Assembly (NCBI RefSeq): GCF_003054195.1
Contig: NZ_QBKP01000018.1
Coordinates: 1 to 64,000 of the forward strand
Length of the DNA stretch: 64,000 nt
Direction: 5' to 3'
Origin: Gemmobacter caeni
GTDB taxonomy: Bacteria > Pseudomonadota > Alphaproteobacteria > Rhodobacterales > Rhodobacteraceae
Of this stretch, positions 27,897 through 37,063 are shown piece by piece (the first letter of the stretch is position 1; every line of letters starts with the position of its first letter). The position numbers and the translations under genes are program-made. The notes under the pieces were generated by a model. The model saw only the letters and a program-made list of their open reading frames with translations, had not been told where the DNA came from and did not search any database.

Positions 27897-28925
27897 TCAG
27901 CCCTCGGGGTAAAGCGCATAGGCAAGGTCGATGGGCAGAAGTACGACCATACGCCCGCCGTCCTTGACCGCCCCCGCCGCATCACCCGCAGCATCGCCCG
28001 TCCCGTAGAAGATATCGGCACGTTGCGCGCCCTTGATCGCACCGCCAGTATCCTGCGCCACCATCAGGCGGTGCAGCGGCGCGCGGCCCGTCTTCTCGAT
28101 CCAGATCGGTGCACCCAGCGGATTATGCGCGGGGTCGACCGCCAGTGACCGCATCCCCGTGATGGACCGGCCCATCGCGCCGATCGGACCCTTCTCTGGT
28201 GCAAGATCGGGCAGTCGGCGGAAAAACACATAAGAGGGGTTGGTATCCAGCAGATCCATTCCCGTGCCAGGATTAGATCGCACCCAGGACCGGATCGCCT
28301 GCGCCGAAACCTGATCAGGCGTATGCGTGCCACGACGGATCATCTCTTGCCCGACCGAGCGGTAGGGGTGGCCGTTCTTGCCCGCATATCCCACCCGCAT
28401 TACACGGCCATCAGGCAGACGGATGCGGCCAGATCCTTGAATCTGCAAGAAAAACACCTCAACCGGATCTTCCAGCCAGGCAAGCTCCAGCCCGCGTCCG
28501 CGCAGTGCACCGCCTTCGATGGCCGCGCGGCTGTGAAACTGCATGCCGTCACGGAGTTCCGGCGGACGACCATAGATCGGCCAGGCATATCTTGGTGACC
28601 GCGTGAGCGATCCGTGCAGCTCCGGCTCATAATATCCGGTGAAGAGGGCAGGCGGTGTGCCTATAACCAGCGGACGGAAGAAAAGCTCGAAAAACTGCCG
28701 AGCCGAGGCGGGGCTTGCCCCCGCCTGCGTCGCGAATTTGCAGATCGGCCCCCATTCGGGTTCCTTCAGCAAATCGCAGCTGTCCTGAAAGACCTTCAGC
28801 GCCGCGCGCTGATCATCTTCTTCCCAGCCGTCGAGATCGTGAAAGGACAGGATCTGTGCCTGCGCGCTCATCGCCGCACCGACGGCAAGAATTGCCGCGA
28901 GCAGAAAGGCGCGAGCGGCACCCAT
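27897..28925 (-). CDS. mltA: Membrane-bound lytic murein transglycosylase MltA
   Basis: 342 residues. A signal peptide (cut about after SAQA, residue 23) directs it to the periplasm, where MltA enzymes cleave peptidoglycan to give anhydro-MurNAc ends. Visible: ALFTGYYEPELHGS (MltA barrel domain), FFLQIQGSGRIRLPDGR, then the 3D domain with MVAQDTGGAIKGAQRADIFYGTG, which holds the catalytic Asp. I place the start at ATG 28925, which shares one base with the upstream stop; GTG 28928 is an alternative. I see no lipobox, unlike E. coli MltA. Confidence 0.93.
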   Translation of the reverse strand: MGAARAFLLAAILAVGAAMSAQAQILSFHDLDGWEEDDQRAALKVFQDSCDLLKEPEWGPICKFATQAGASPASARQFFELFFRPLVIGTPPALFTGYYEPELHGSLTRSPRYAWPIYGRPPELRDGMQFHSRAAIEGGALRGRGLELAWLEDPVEVFFLQIQGSGRIRLPDGRVMRVGYAGKNGHPYRSVGQEMIRRGTHTPDQVSAQAIRSWVRSNPGTGMDLLDTNPSYVFFRRLPDLAPEKGPIGAMGRSITGMRSLAVDPAHNPLGAPIWIEKTGRAPLHRLMVAQDTGGAIKGAQRADIFYGTGDAAGDAAGAVKDGGRMVVLLPIDLAYALYPEG

Positions 28926-29593
28926 CACTCCCCGGTCGCGACAAGCTGCCAGTTGGGATCGGCGGCACCCATACGGCGCGCGAAGGTCCAGACATCACGC
29001 TGGCGCTTCACCTCGGTCGGACTGCCTTCGATCACTTCGCCAGCCTTGTTGCGAACGACCGAGGTAAGCTCTCCGACAAAGCGCACCGTCACTTCACCCT
29101 CGCGCGTGGTCTGATCGAAAGTGGCATCGTTCAGCCCCATTTCCCGCAGGCCGACAAAGCTTGCCTCGACCGTCAGACCCTGTTCCTCACGCACGCGCAC
29201 AGCCGAAGCGAAGCTGTCGTAGACGTCCGGCGACAGGAACGCCTTAACCTGCGACAGATCGCCCCGCTCGAACGCCATCAGGATCATTTCATAGGCGCCG
29301 CGGGCACCCTGAAGAAACGTGTTGACCGAAAACGACGGCTCCGCCTGTTTCATCGCGGCAAGCGCGACGGCGGCGGGGCTGCCCTCGGGCACATGATCAG
29401 TGATATCGCGATCCGGTCCGCCCTCGATCACATCGAATTTACGCTGCTGAACCGGGTCTGGCCGCGCAGCTTCCTCGGGCGGCAAGGGCGGCTTTTCAAA
29501 GCCTTCGCGCGTGCCCAGAACGCTGCGCAGCTTGAGGATCAGGAAGACCGCGATCCCGGCAAGGACAAGAAGTTGGATCAGCGCGTTGTTCAT
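28925..29593 (-). CDS. Tim44-like (TimA-type) membrane protein
   Basis: 222 residues. One N-terminal membrane helix (about 6-22), an acidic linker and a C-terminal Tim44-like domain: FLQGARGAYEMILMAFERGDLSQVKAFLSPDVYDSFASAV and RFVGELTSVVRNKAGEVIEG. In mitochondria the related domain of Tim44 ties the import channel to Hsp70; bacterial TimA proteins are membrane-attached but less understood. It is the first gene of the operon timA-like - mltA - smr, facing fxsA. Confidence 0.88.
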   Translation of the reverse strand: MNNALIQLLVLAGIAVFLILKLRSVLGTREGFEKPPLPPEEAARPDPVQQRKFDVIEGGPDRDITDHVPEGSPAAVALAAMKQAEPSFSVNTFLQGARGAYEMILMAFERGDLSQVKAFLSPDVYDSFASAVRVREEQGLTVEASFVGLREMGLNDATFDQTTREGEVTVRFVGELTSVVRNKAGEVIEGSPTEVKRQRDVWTFARRMGAADPNWQLVATGE

Positions 29594-29714
29594 TTGGCCT
29601 CGGCACGTCGGTTGGTGGTTGGGGTTGGTAACTGGCCCCCTTCGCCCCTATGTAGGGAAGGGGTGTGGACAAGTCTACCTTCACACCACGAAGTTCATGA
29701 CGGGAGATTGCAAG

Positions 29715-30185
29715 ATGCGGCTGTTTGGCCCGATCCTGGTGCTGACGCTGATTGAAATAGCACTGTTCATCACGGTCGGTGGCTGGCTGGGCCTTGGCCT
29801 GTCGCTGCTGGTGATCCTGGGCACGGCGGTTCTGGGTTCCGGTCTGCTGCGGCTGCAAGGGCAACGCATGGCACTTGATCTGCGTCAGGCCATGAACGGG
29901 ATCGGGGATCCGTTATCACCCATGGCGCAGCGTGGCCTGATCATGATGGCTGCGGCCCTTCTGATCCTTCCGGGTTTTCTGGGCGATACGCTGGGGCTGC
30001 TGCTGCTGCTGCCTCCGGTCCGGCATATGATCATTGCCATGGTCGGCCGCCGGGTGCAGATGCACCGCCCGCCCATGAATGATCCGCACCGGCACGGCGT
30101 GGTGATTGACGCGGATTTCGTCGAACTGGACGAGCCGCCTTCCGGACCGCCACCAGCGCGACGTTCGGGCTGGACGCAGGATTGA
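29715..30185 (+). CDS. fxsA: FxsA family membrane protein
   Basis: 156 residues. Starts MRLFGPILVLTLIEIALFITVGGWLGLGLSLLVILGTAVLGSGLLR, which is the typical FxsA opening with two membrane helices, and later has LILPGFLGDTLGLLLLLPPVR, the second conserved pair. E. coli FxsA modulates phage T7 exclusion by the F plasmid; the general role is unknown. GGGAG eight bases before ATG 29715 supports this start over the ATG at 29697. Confidence 0.9.
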   Translation: MRLFGPILVLTLIEIALFITVGGWLGLGLSLLVILGTAVLGSGLLRLQGQRMALDLRQAMNGIGDPLSPMAQRGLIMMAAALLILPGFLGDTLGLLLLLPPVRHMIIAMVGRRVQMHRPPMNDPHRHGVVIDADFVELDEPPSGPPPARRSGWTQD

Positions 30186-30258
30186 GGCGCCGCGCGGCGG
30201 ATGCTAGGAAGAACAGGATCAAGGTGGCCGGAATGGCCAAACCAACAGGAGATTTGCA

Positions 30259-30777
30259 ATGACCGAAGCCAATGGCGAAACTCAGGGCCAGGGCGAAGCG
30301 CAGAACGGCGGCTCCCAGGTGCGGATGAGCGTTCTCGCCCAGTTCATCCGTGACATGTCCTTTGAAAATGTTGTCGCGCAGAAGGGCCTTCAGGGCGGTG
30401 ATGTGCAGCCCGATGTGCAGGTGGCGGTCAGCCTTGACGCCCGCAAGCGCCCTGCGGATCACCAGTACGAGGTGATGCACAAGTTCCGTGTGACCTCGAA
30501 GAACAAAGCCAACGGCGACACGCTGTTCCTGCTGGAGCTGGATTACGGCGGGATTTTCCACGTCGAGGGCGTGCCGGACGAGCAGTTGCATCCGTTCCTG
30601 CTGATCGAATGCCCGCGCCTTCTGTTCCCCTTCGTGCGCCGCATCATCTCGGACATTACGCGCGATGGTGGCTTCCCGCCGCTGAATATCGACACCGTGG
30701 ATTATCTGGCGCTGTATCGTCAGGAACTGGCGCGCCGCGCCCAGGCACAATCCGCCGAAGCGGTTCCGGTTCAGTAA
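30259..30777 (+). CDS. secB: Protein-export chaperone SecB
   Basis: 172 residues. SecB holds preproteins unfolded and delivers them to SecA. Conserved pieces: VLAQFIRDMSFENVVAQKG, YEVMHKFRVTSKNKANGDTLFLLELDYGGIFHVEGVP, LLIECPRLLFPFVRRIISDITRDGGFPPLNIDTVDYLALY. A Gln/Gly-rich head and an Ala/Arg tail are extra, as is common in this group. AGGAGA lies upstream of the start. Its TAA is directly followed by the convergent dnaQ stop with no bases between. Confidence 0.97.
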   Translation: MTEANGETQGQGEAQNGGSQVRMSVLAQFIRDMSFENVVAQKGLQGGDVQPDVQVAVSLDARKRPADHQYEVMHKFRVTSKNKANGDTLFLLELDYGGIFHVEGVPDEQLHPFLLIECPRLLFPFVRRIISDITRDGGFPPLNIDTVDYLALYRQELARRAQAQSAEAVPVQ

Positions 30778-31476
30778 TCAGCCACGCTTGAGCCAGATTG
30801 CCCCGTCGCCCATCTTTGCCACAAAGGCCTCATGGGCGGCGGCTTCCGTCGCAGTGATCCGCGGAGCAAGCGGGGTCGGACGTGGACGCGGACGCCATGT
30901 CGAATCTTCCTGAACCGCATCCTTGCGCGGGGTGACGCTGGCCGGGGCCAGAACAAGGTCAGGCTGCCGCCCGCCGATCAGTTCAAGATAGACTTCTGCC
31001 AGAATTTCGCTGTCGAGAAGTGCTCCGTGCTTTTCACGCATCGAATTGTCGATACCGAACCGACGGCACAGAGCATCCAGCGAGGCGGGCGAGCCCGGAA
31101 ATCTTGACCGCGCGATCATCAGCGTGTCGATAGCCTGATTGTTCGGCAGTTGCGGAAAGCCGTGGGTCCGCAACTCCCAGTTCAGGAATTTCATGTCGAA
31201 GCTGGCATTGTGGATGACCAGCTTGGCTTCGCCCACGAAATCGAGGAAATTCTGCGCTTCCTGCCGGAACAGGGGCTTGTCGCGCAGAAAATCATCCCCC
31301 AGCCCGTGCACCTCGAACGCCTCTTTCGGCATAGGGCGTTCGGGGTTCAGGTAAACGTGAAACGTCCTGCCGGTCGGCAGATGATTGAACAGTTCGACCG
31401 CGCCAATCTCGACAATACGATGCCCTTCGGAAGGTTCGAATCCCGTGGTTTCGGTATCAAGGACGATCTCACGCAT
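30778..31476 (-). CDS. dnaQ: DNA polymerase III epsilon subunit (3'-5' exonuclease)
   Basis: 232 residues. DEDDh exonuclease motifs: [14 protein letters not shown] (Exo I, D and E), [17 protein letters not shown] (Exo II), and [17 protein letters not shown] (Exo III, His and Asp). It proofreads for the replicative polymerase. The gene overlaps coaE upstream by eight bases. The block maf-aroE-coaE-dnaQ next to the replication origin is typical of alphaproteobacteria. Confidence 0.95.
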   Translation of the reverse strand: MREIVLDTETTGFEPSEGHRIVEIGAVELFNHLPTGRTFHVYLNPERPMPKEAFEVHGLGDDFLRDKPLFRQEAQNFLDFVGEAKLVIHNASFDMKFLNWELRTHGFPQLPNNQAIDTLMIARSRFPGSPASLDALCRRFGIDNSMREKHGALLDSEILAEVYLELIGGRQPDLVLAPASVTPRKDAVQEDSTWRPRPRPTPLAPRITATEAAAHEAFVAKMGDGAIWLKRG

Positions 31477-32062
31477 CGCAGCTCTCCCGAATATAGGCGA
31501 TCAGCGCCGTGACCGCCGCCTCGACGGAGGCGAGGCTCAGCGTTTCGATGATATGTGTCGCGCGGGCGCGTTTCTGCGGGTCGGGCATCTGCCGCGAGAG
31601 GATAAGGCCAAACTGCGCCTCAGTCATTCCGGGTCTTGCTAGTACGCGCGCGCGTTGCAGGGCAGGGGGGGCGGTCACCAGAAGCGTGGCATCCATTTCC
31701 GCCTCTGTCCCCTTCTCAAAAAGAAGAGGAATATCAAAAACAGCAATATCAGTGACTGTTTCTGCCGCGAACCTGTCCCGGTCTGCTGCGACGAGCGGAT
31801 GAACAATAGCCTCGATATCGGCAAGAAAGGCAGGGTCTTTCGCCAGTTCCTGTTTCAGCACGTCGCGTGAAACCCCGAGCTCCGACGCTGCGGTCGGGAT
31901 CAGCCTGGCAATCGGCGCAACAGCCGCGCCGCCCGGCGCGTAAAGGCGATGCACGGCCGCATCCGCATCCCATACCGGCAAACCAGATTTGCGGAAAAAC
32001 TCCGCCGTCGTGGATTTTCCCATCCCAATCGAGCCGGTGAGGCCAAGCCGAAACGCTGTCAT
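31469..32062 (-). CDS. coaE: Dephospho-CoA kinase CoaE
   Basis: 197 residues. The P-loop is [17 protein letters not shown] and the substrate motif is [30 protein letters not shown] is the usual middle segment. CoaE phosphorylates dephospho-CoA as the last step of coenzyme A synthesis. Overlaps of four bases with aroE and eight with dnaQ show an operon. Confidence 0.96.
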   Translation of the reverse strand: MTAFRLGLTGSIGMGKSTTAEFFRKSGLPVWDADAAVHRLYAPGGAAVAPIARLIPTAASELGVSRDVLKQELAKDPAFLADIEAIVHPLVAADRDRFAAETVTDIAVFDIPLLFEKGTEAEMDATLLVTAPPALQRARVLARPGMTEAQFGLILSRQMPDPQKRARATHIIETLSLASVEAAVTALIAYIRESCDA

Positions 32063-32898
32063 GCTGACAGAACCGCCTGCCTGGTCGCTTCATCAACCTC
32101 GGGGCGATGGCCAAACCAGCGTTCGAATCCCGGCGCAGCCTGATGGAGCAACATGCCAAGACCGTCGACCACCGTGGCTCCCGCCGCCTCTGCCTCAATC
32201 AGGAACTGGGTTTTCAGCGGTGTATAGACCAGATCCGTCGCAAGGGCGCCCGGTTCCATCGCATCAAGCGGCACCCGAAACTCCGGCTTGCCTGTCATGC
32301 CCAGCGAGGTGGTATTAACCACAGTCGCCGCACCTTCGAGCATGTTTCCAGCCTGAATCCAGTCATGCACCATCACCTTCGCCCCGAAATCGCTGCGAAA
32401 GACTTCGGCGCGTGGCCGGGTACGGTTTGCGATACGGATTTCGGGCGCGCCAACTTCGATCAAGGCAGCGACAACAGCCCGTGCAGCACCCCCCGCCCCA
32501 AAGACCACAGCCGGCCCTGCGGCGGGGTTCCACTGCGGAGCGTTCTGCCGCAAATTCGCTATGAACCCCGCGCCATCGGTATTGTCGGCGTGAATCCGAC
32601 CATCTTTGCGGAAGATCAGCGTATTGGCCGCACCGATCAACGCCGCGCGATCTGTCACGATATCGGCAAGGCCGAGAATGGTCTCTTTATGCGGAATAGT
32701 GACGTTCAGCCCGACAAAGCCCATGCGGGGCAGCAGGCGCAGCGCCTCTGGCAGATCGGCCTGCGCAATGTCCATCGGGATATAATGGCCCTTGATGCCA
32801 TAGCGGCGCAGCCAGTAGCCATGCAGCGCGGGCGAACGGCTGTGCGCGATCGGAGAGCCGATCACGCCGGCCAGCGGAAGGCGCGGATGGTCTGTCAT
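32059..32898 (-). CDS. aroE: Shikimate dehydrogenase AroE
   Basis: 279 residues. Shikimate-binding [17 protein letters not shown] and [13 protein letters not shown] (catalytic Lys about 66 and later Asp about 101 in ADNTDGAGF), then the NADP Rossmann motif [16 protein letters not shown] and IANRTRPRA. It reduces 3-dehydroshikimate in the aromatic amino acid pathway. The start overlaps the maf stop by four bases. Confidence 0.96.
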   Translation of the reverse strand: MTDHPRLPLAGVIGSPIAHSRSPALHGYWLRRYGIKGHYIPMDIAQADLPEALRLLPRMGFVGLNVTIPHKETILGLADIVTDRAALIGAANTLIFRKDGRIHADNTDGAGFIANLRQNAPQWNPAAGPAVVFGAGGAARAVVAALIEVGAPEIRIANRTRPRAEVFRSDFGAKVMVHDWIQAGNMLEGAATVVNTTSLGMTGKPEFRVPLDAMEPGALATDLVYTPLKTQFLIEAEAAGATVVDGLGMLLHQAAPGFERWFGHRPEVDEATRQAVLSA

Positions 32899-33494
32899 GT
32901 CTCGATGAACCCCCGAAGTTCCAGATAGGCCAGCAGCGGCAGAAGCGGCAGCCCCAGAACTGCAAAGTAATCACCCCGGATGTCGGTGAAAAGCCGCACG
33001 CCCTCTTCTTCCAGCTTATATCCCCCGGCAGAGTGGCGCAGGCTGTCCCAGTTGCGGGAAATGTAGCCATCCAGCCAAGCGTCGGAAAACTCCCGCATGG
33101 TCAGATCCACCCGGCCGATATGGCGCCAGACCGGCTTTGCCTGATCGTAAAGAACCAGGGCTGACAGCAGCCGATGGGTCTTGCCACGCATCGCAAGCAG
33201 TTGAACCCGCGCTTCATCGGGCGAGGCGGGCTTGCCCCAGGCACGACGATCAAACTCCAGCACCTGATCACAGCCAAGAACCAGCGCATCGGGATGCCGT
33301 TCAGCGATCTTGCGCGCCTTCATCTCGGCGAGAGCATCGGCGATATCCTGCGGATGTGCGCCCTCAGCCTCCAGCGCGGCGCGGATGGTTTCCTCATCAA
33401 TGCGGGCGGGCAGCGCACTCGCCGCGACCCCTGCGTTATGCAGAAGCGCGAGGCGCGTTGGGGAAGCGGAGGCAAGCAGGATCTGGCGCGGCAT
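32895..33494 (-). CDS. maf: Maf-family nucleotide pyrophosphatase
   Basis: 199 residues: [19 protein letters not shown] (the Maf opening), [23 protein letters not shown] and a C-terminal [18 protein letters not shown]. Maf proteins hydrolyse non-canonical or modified nucleotides. ATG 33494 is chosen by homology; no good Shine-Dalgarno precedes it and the frame is open further upstream to 33551. It is the first leftward gene from the presumed origin. Confidence 0.9.
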   Translation of the reverse strand: MPRQILLASASPTRLALLHNAGVAASALPARIDEETIRAALEAEGAHPQDIADALAEMKARKIAERHPDALVLGCDQVLEFDRRAWGKPASPDEARVQLLAMRGKTHRLLSALVLYDQAKPVWRHIGRVDLTMREFSDAWLDGYISRNWDSLRHSAGGYKLEEEGVRLFTDIRGDYFAVLGLPLLPLLAYLELRGFIET

Positions 33495-33897
33495 CTGGGG
33501 GCGTATCTGTGGAAAATCTGGGTTTGTTCCCAAGGTCGGTCTTGGGGTCATTCAGGCGTCTGGCAAGGATTGGCGACGGCAATCCCGGTTTGTCAAGCAA
33601 AGCCGGAATCTTTTCCACCTGTGGGAAGGACATCCCGGCGGCTTGGGACAGCGGAGTAACACACAATGCCGGTATGGCTGACCGCTGTTTGCGAGAAAAG
33701 CTCATCTATCTGAAAATAATGGAGAAAGTTCCAAATTTTCTGGTTTCTTCCATAGGTTATGCGAAGTTATCCACCATCGGGCGTATGTGGAAAAGCCTGG
33801 GGGTTGCGCCGCAAATCCTGTTATCCACTGCCCCAATCACATCATTCCTTTTTCTCTTTCTTTTATTAATAAGAGGTAAGCACAGCAGGAGGCAGAC
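33495..33897. other. oriC: Candidate chromosomal replication origin (oriC)
   Basis: 403 bp with no gene. DnaA-box-like sites (consensus TTATCCACA): TGTGGAAAA at 33508-33516, TTTTCCACC at 33611-33619, TGTGGGAA at 33620-33627, TTATCCACC at 33767-33775, TGTGGAAAA at 33786-33794 and TTATCCACT at 33821-33829. An AT-rich, T-rich tract follows at about 33841-33880 and could be the unwinding element. Genes to the left (maf, aroE, coaE, dnaQ) run leftward and those to the right (hemJ to parB) run rightward, so both arms are co-directional with forks leaving here. In Caulobacter oriC lies beside hemE with maf and aroE nearby, and parAB is close. Confidence 0.82.
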
Positions 33898-34347
33898 ATG
33901 GGCGATTTTCTGGCGGGAGCCTATCCTTGGCTGAAGTTCCTGCATGTGATCTCGGTGATCAGCTGGATGGCAGGTCTGTTCTACCTGCCTCGGCTCTACG
34001 TCTATCACGTTGAAAAAGTGTCAAAAGGTTCGGAAACCGATGCTCTTTTTCAGCTTATGGAGCGGCGTCTGCTGCGGGCGATCATGAATCCTGCGATGAT
34101 CGCGACCTGGCTTTTCGGACTCGCCCTTGTACTCACGCCCGGCATTGTGGACTGGTCGATGATCTGGCCCTGGACAAAGGCCGCGAGCGTGCTTGGCATG
34201 ACATGGTTTCACATGTGGCTTGCCGCCCGCCGCAAGGATTTCGTCGCTGGGATGAATGCAAAGACCGGGCGGACCTACCGGATGATGAACGAAGTTCCGA
34301 CGCTTCTGATGATCGTGATCGTGGCCTCGGTCATCGTGAAGTTCTGA
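33898..34347 (+). CDS. hemJ: Protoporphyrinogen oxidase HemJ
   Basis: 149 residues, four membrane helices. Opens FLAGAYPWLKFLHVISVISWMAGLFYLPRLYVYH with the conserved His and WMAGLFYLPRLFVYH-like motif; later TWFHMWLAARRKDF and TGRTYRMMNEVPTLLMIVIV. HemJ oxidises protoporphyrinogen IX in haem synthesis in bacteria without HemG or HemY. AGGAGG six bases before ATG 33898 supports the start. It is the first rightward gene from the presumed origin; hemE is not beside it. Confidence 0.93.
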   Translation: MGDFLAGAYPWLKFLHVISVISWMAGLFYLPRLYVYHVEKVSKGSETDALFQLMERRLLRAIMNPAMIATWLFGLALVLTPGIVDWSMIWPWTKAASVLGMTWFHMWLAARRKDFVAGMNAKTGRTYRMMNEVPTLLMIVIVASVIVKF

Positions 34348-34352
34348 TTTTG

Positions 34353-34451
34353 TTGACTCAGGGCTGTCGCAGGCTTATGTGGGCCGCTGAGCAGGGCCGT
34401 CCGGCCTGATGCGTTTCCCGATGACAGAACGATCCGGGCCCCCATTGGGGC
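34353..34451 (+). promoter_or_regulatory. Candidate rho promoter and leader
   Basis: TTGACT at 34353-34358 and TATGTG at 34376-34381 are 17 bases apart, a fair sigma-70-type pair. Downstream, GCCCC-CATT-GGGGC at 34438-34451 is followed by TTTC and could be a weak attenuator stem. Rho genes are often self-regulated in the leader, but nothing here proves it. Confidence 0.4.
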
Positions 34452-34473
34452 TTTCGTGGATGGACCATTTCCC

Positions 34474-35745
34474 ATGACCCTTGAACGGCTGAACCTTTCC
34501 GATCTGAAAGCCAAGACCCCGGCAGAACTGCTGGCGATGGCCGAGGAATGGGAGATCGAGAACGCGCCTTCCATGCGGAAGGGCGAGATGATGTTCTCGA
34601 TCCTGAAAGAGCATGCCGAAGAAGGCTGGGAGATTGGCGGCGACGGCGTTCTGGAAGTGTTGCAGGATGGCTTTGGCTTTTTGCGCAGCCCCGAAGCCAA
34701 CTATCTGCCTGGTCCCGATGACATCTATGTCAGCCCCGAGATGATCCGCCAGTTCAGCCTGCGCACCGGGGACACCATCGAGGGTGTCATTCAGGGGCCG
34801 CGGGACAATGAGCGCTATTTCAGCCTCGTGAAAGCGGAGCGAATCAACTTTGACGATCCCGAGAAGGCCAAGCACAAGGTCCATTTCGACAACCTGACGC
34901 CGCTTTACCCCGATGAGCGGCTGAAGATGGAAATTGAAGACCCGACCATCAAGGACCGTTCGGCCCGTATCATTGACCTGGTGGCCCCTATCGGGAAGGG
35001 CCAGCGGGCGCTGATCGTGGCACCGCCGCGCACGGGTAAAACCGTGCTTTTGCAGAATATTGCGCATTCCATCGAGGTTAACCACCCGGAATGCTATCTG
35101 ATCGTTCTGCTGATCGACGAACGTCCTGAAGAAGTGACGGACATGCAGCGCAGCGTCAAGGGCGAGGTCGTTTCCTCGACCTTCGACGAACCTGCCACCC
35201 GGCACGTTGCGGTGGCGGAAATGGTGATCGAGAAGGCGAAACGCCTGGTCGAGCACAAGCGTGATGTCGTTATCCTGCTGGACTCGATTACGCGTCTGGG
35301 CCGGGCTTTCAACACCGTGGTACCGTCGAGCGGCAAGGTGTTGACCGGCGGTGTTGATGCCAATGCTCTGCAGAGGCCGAAGCGGTTCTTTGGGGCGGCG
35401 CGAAACATCGAGGAAGGCGGCTCGTTGACCATCATCGCAACGGCGCTGATCGACACGGGCAGCCGGATGGACGAAGTGATCTTTGAAGAATTCAAGGGCA
35501 CAGGTAACAGCGAGATCGTGCTGGACCGTAAAGTCGCGGACAAGCGGGTATTCCCGGCGATGGATATTCTCAAATCCGGTACCCGGAAGGAGGATCTTCT
35601 GGTCGAGAAGGCGGATCTGCAAAAGACCTATGTGCTGCGCCGTATCCTGAACCCGATGGGTACCACGGATGCCATCGAGTTCCTGATCGGGAAGCTGAAG
35701 CAGACCAAGAGCAATTCCGAATTCTTCGATTCGATGAATACCTGA
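34474..35745 (+). CDS. rho: Transcription termination factor Rho
   Basis: 423 residues. N-terminal helix region ([39 protein letters not shown]), RNA-binding cold-shock fold ([36 protein letters not shown]), Walker [13 protein letters not shown] (about 181), [31 protein letters not shown] with Walker B and the Q/R loops. It winds RNA into its ring and stops transcription. I use ATG 34474 by homology; GTG 34456 is possible. Rho is needed more here because several convergent gene pairs have no room for hairpin terminators. Confidence 0.96.
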   Translation: MTLERLNLSDLKAKTPAELLAMAEEWEIENAPSMRKGEMMFSILKEHAEEGWEIGGDGVLEVLQDGFGFLRSPEANYLPGPDDIYVSPEMIRQFSLRTGDTIEGVIQGPRDNERYFSLVKAERINFDDPEKAKHKVHFDNLTPLYPDERLKMEIEDPTIKDRSARIIDLVAPIGKGQRALIVAPPRTGKTVLLQNIAHSIEVNHPECYLIVLLIDERPEEVTDMQRSVKGEVVSSTFDEPATRHVAVAEMVIEKAKRLVEHKRDVVILLDSITRLGRAFNTVVPSSGKVLTGGVDANALQRPKRFFGAARNIEEGGSLTIIATALIDTGSRMDEVIFEEFKGTGNSEIVLDRKVADKRVFPAMDILKSGTRKEDLLVEKADLQKTYVLRRILNPMGTTDAIEFLIGKLKQTKSNSEFFDSMNT

Positions 35746-35768
35746 TCACGGCGTGATACGGGTGCGGG

Positions 35769-37061
35769 ATGGATACGATTTATGCCTTGGCCTCGGCTCG
35801 CGGACGTGCGGGCGTGGCGATCATTCGGGTGTCCGGACCCGCAGCCTTTGAGGCTGCGCGAAAGCTGACGCGTGGCGCTTTGCCACCTGAACGTCAGGCC
35901 GTCCTTCGCAAGATCGAGCTGGATGGCGAGATTTTGGACGAAGGCCTGCTGCTGCTGTTCGGCGCGGAGCGGAGCTTTACGGGGGAGGCCGTTGCAGAGT
36001 TCCACCTCCATGGTTCGATTGCCGTAACGGGTGCCGTCCTGCGCGCGATGTCAACGATTCCAGGCTTGCGGCCTGCGGGTCCCGGGGAGTTTACGCGCCG
36101 GGCCCTAGAGAACGGGCGACTGGATCTTGCTCAGGTCGAAGCACTGGCCGATCTGATCGACGCGGAAACCGAGGCTCAGCGTCGTCAGGCTGTGCGCGTT
36201 CTTTCCGGGCATATCGGTCAGCGGGTGGAGGCGTGGCGCGGGCGCCTGCTGCGCGCGGCTGCGCTGATTGAAGCGACGATTGATTTTGTTGATGAGGATG
36301 TCCCGGTCGACGTTACCCCTGAGGTTCGCGAGATCGCGACCGCCCTCCTGGATGAGATGCAGAAAGAGATTTCGGCATCTGCGGTCGCAGAAAGGGTGCG
36401 TCAAGGCTTCGAGGTGGCGATCGTTGGTGCGCCGAATGCAGGCAAGTCGACGCTGCTGAATGCGTTGGCGGGGCGGGAGGCTGCGATTACCTCCGAGGTC
36501 GCAGGCACGACGCGCGATGTGATCGAAGTCCGAATGGACATCGCCGGATTTCCGGTCACCTTGCTGGATACTGCGGGGCTGCGCGAAACCGACGATCATG
36601 TGGAGGGCATCGGTATTGCCCGTGCCATAGAGCGCGCGGGTCAGGCCGATCTGCGGATATTCCTGCTGGAAAACAGAGCCGATGTGTTGCCGATGACACC
36701 GGAGGAGGGGGATATCATCCTCCTCGGTAAGGCTGATCTGTGGGAAGATGCCAATATTCTTTCTGTTTCTGGCAAGACGGGGCAGGGTCTCGACAGGTTG
36801 GTTGAACGGATTGGCCAGCAATTGAGCGGTCGCTATGATGGTGAGCCGCTGCTGATTCGTGAACGTCAGAGGCTGGCCTTGATGGATGCGGCCGCGTCAT
36901 TGAAGGTCGCACTTGCCTGGCTGTCCAGTTATGATAGCCGGGTAGAACTGGTTGCCGAATCCCTTCGTGCGGCGAGCCGGTCGCTGGATATGCTGATTGG
37001 CAGGATCGGGGTTGAAGATATCCTCGGTGAGATTTTCTCGAGTTTCTGCATCGGAAAGTAG
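35769..37061 (+). CDS. mnmE: tRNA modification GTPase MnmE
   Basis: 430 residues. N-terminal tetrahydrofolate-binding domain beginning [24 protein letters not shown], a helical domain, and an inserted G domain: G1 [14 protein letters not shown] (about 220), DTAGLRE (G3) and GKADL (G4-like). It ends FCIGK, the conserved Cys-containing tail. With MnmG it makes the xm5U34 wobble base change in tRNA. Its stop is two bases before the mnmG start. Confidence 0.97.
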   Translation: MDTIYALASARGRAGVAIIRVSGPAAFEAARKLTRGALPPERQAVLRKIELDGEILDEGLLLLFGAERSFTGEAVAEFHLHGSIAVTGAVLRAMSTIPGLRPAGPGEFTRRALENGRLDLAQVEALADLIDAETEAQRRQAVRVLSGHIGQRVEAWRGRLLRAAALIEATIDFVDEDVPVDVTPEVREIATALLDEMQKEISASAVAERVRQGFEVAIVGAPNAGKSTLLNALAGREAAITSEVAGTTRDVIEVRMDIAGFPVTLLDTAGLRETDDHVEGIGIARAIERAGQADLRIFLLENRADVLPMTPEEGDIILLGKADLWEDANILSVSGKTGQGLDRLVERIGQQLSGRYDGEPLLIRERQRLALMDAAASLKVALAWLSSYDSRVELVAESLRAASRSLDMLIGRIGVEDILGEIFSSFCIGK

Positions 37062-37063
37062 GA

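Noticed and set aside
33841-33890. CtrA box near the origin as in Caulobacter
   Set aside because: TTAATAAGAGGTAAG has one good half (TTAA) but the second half does not match TTAA.
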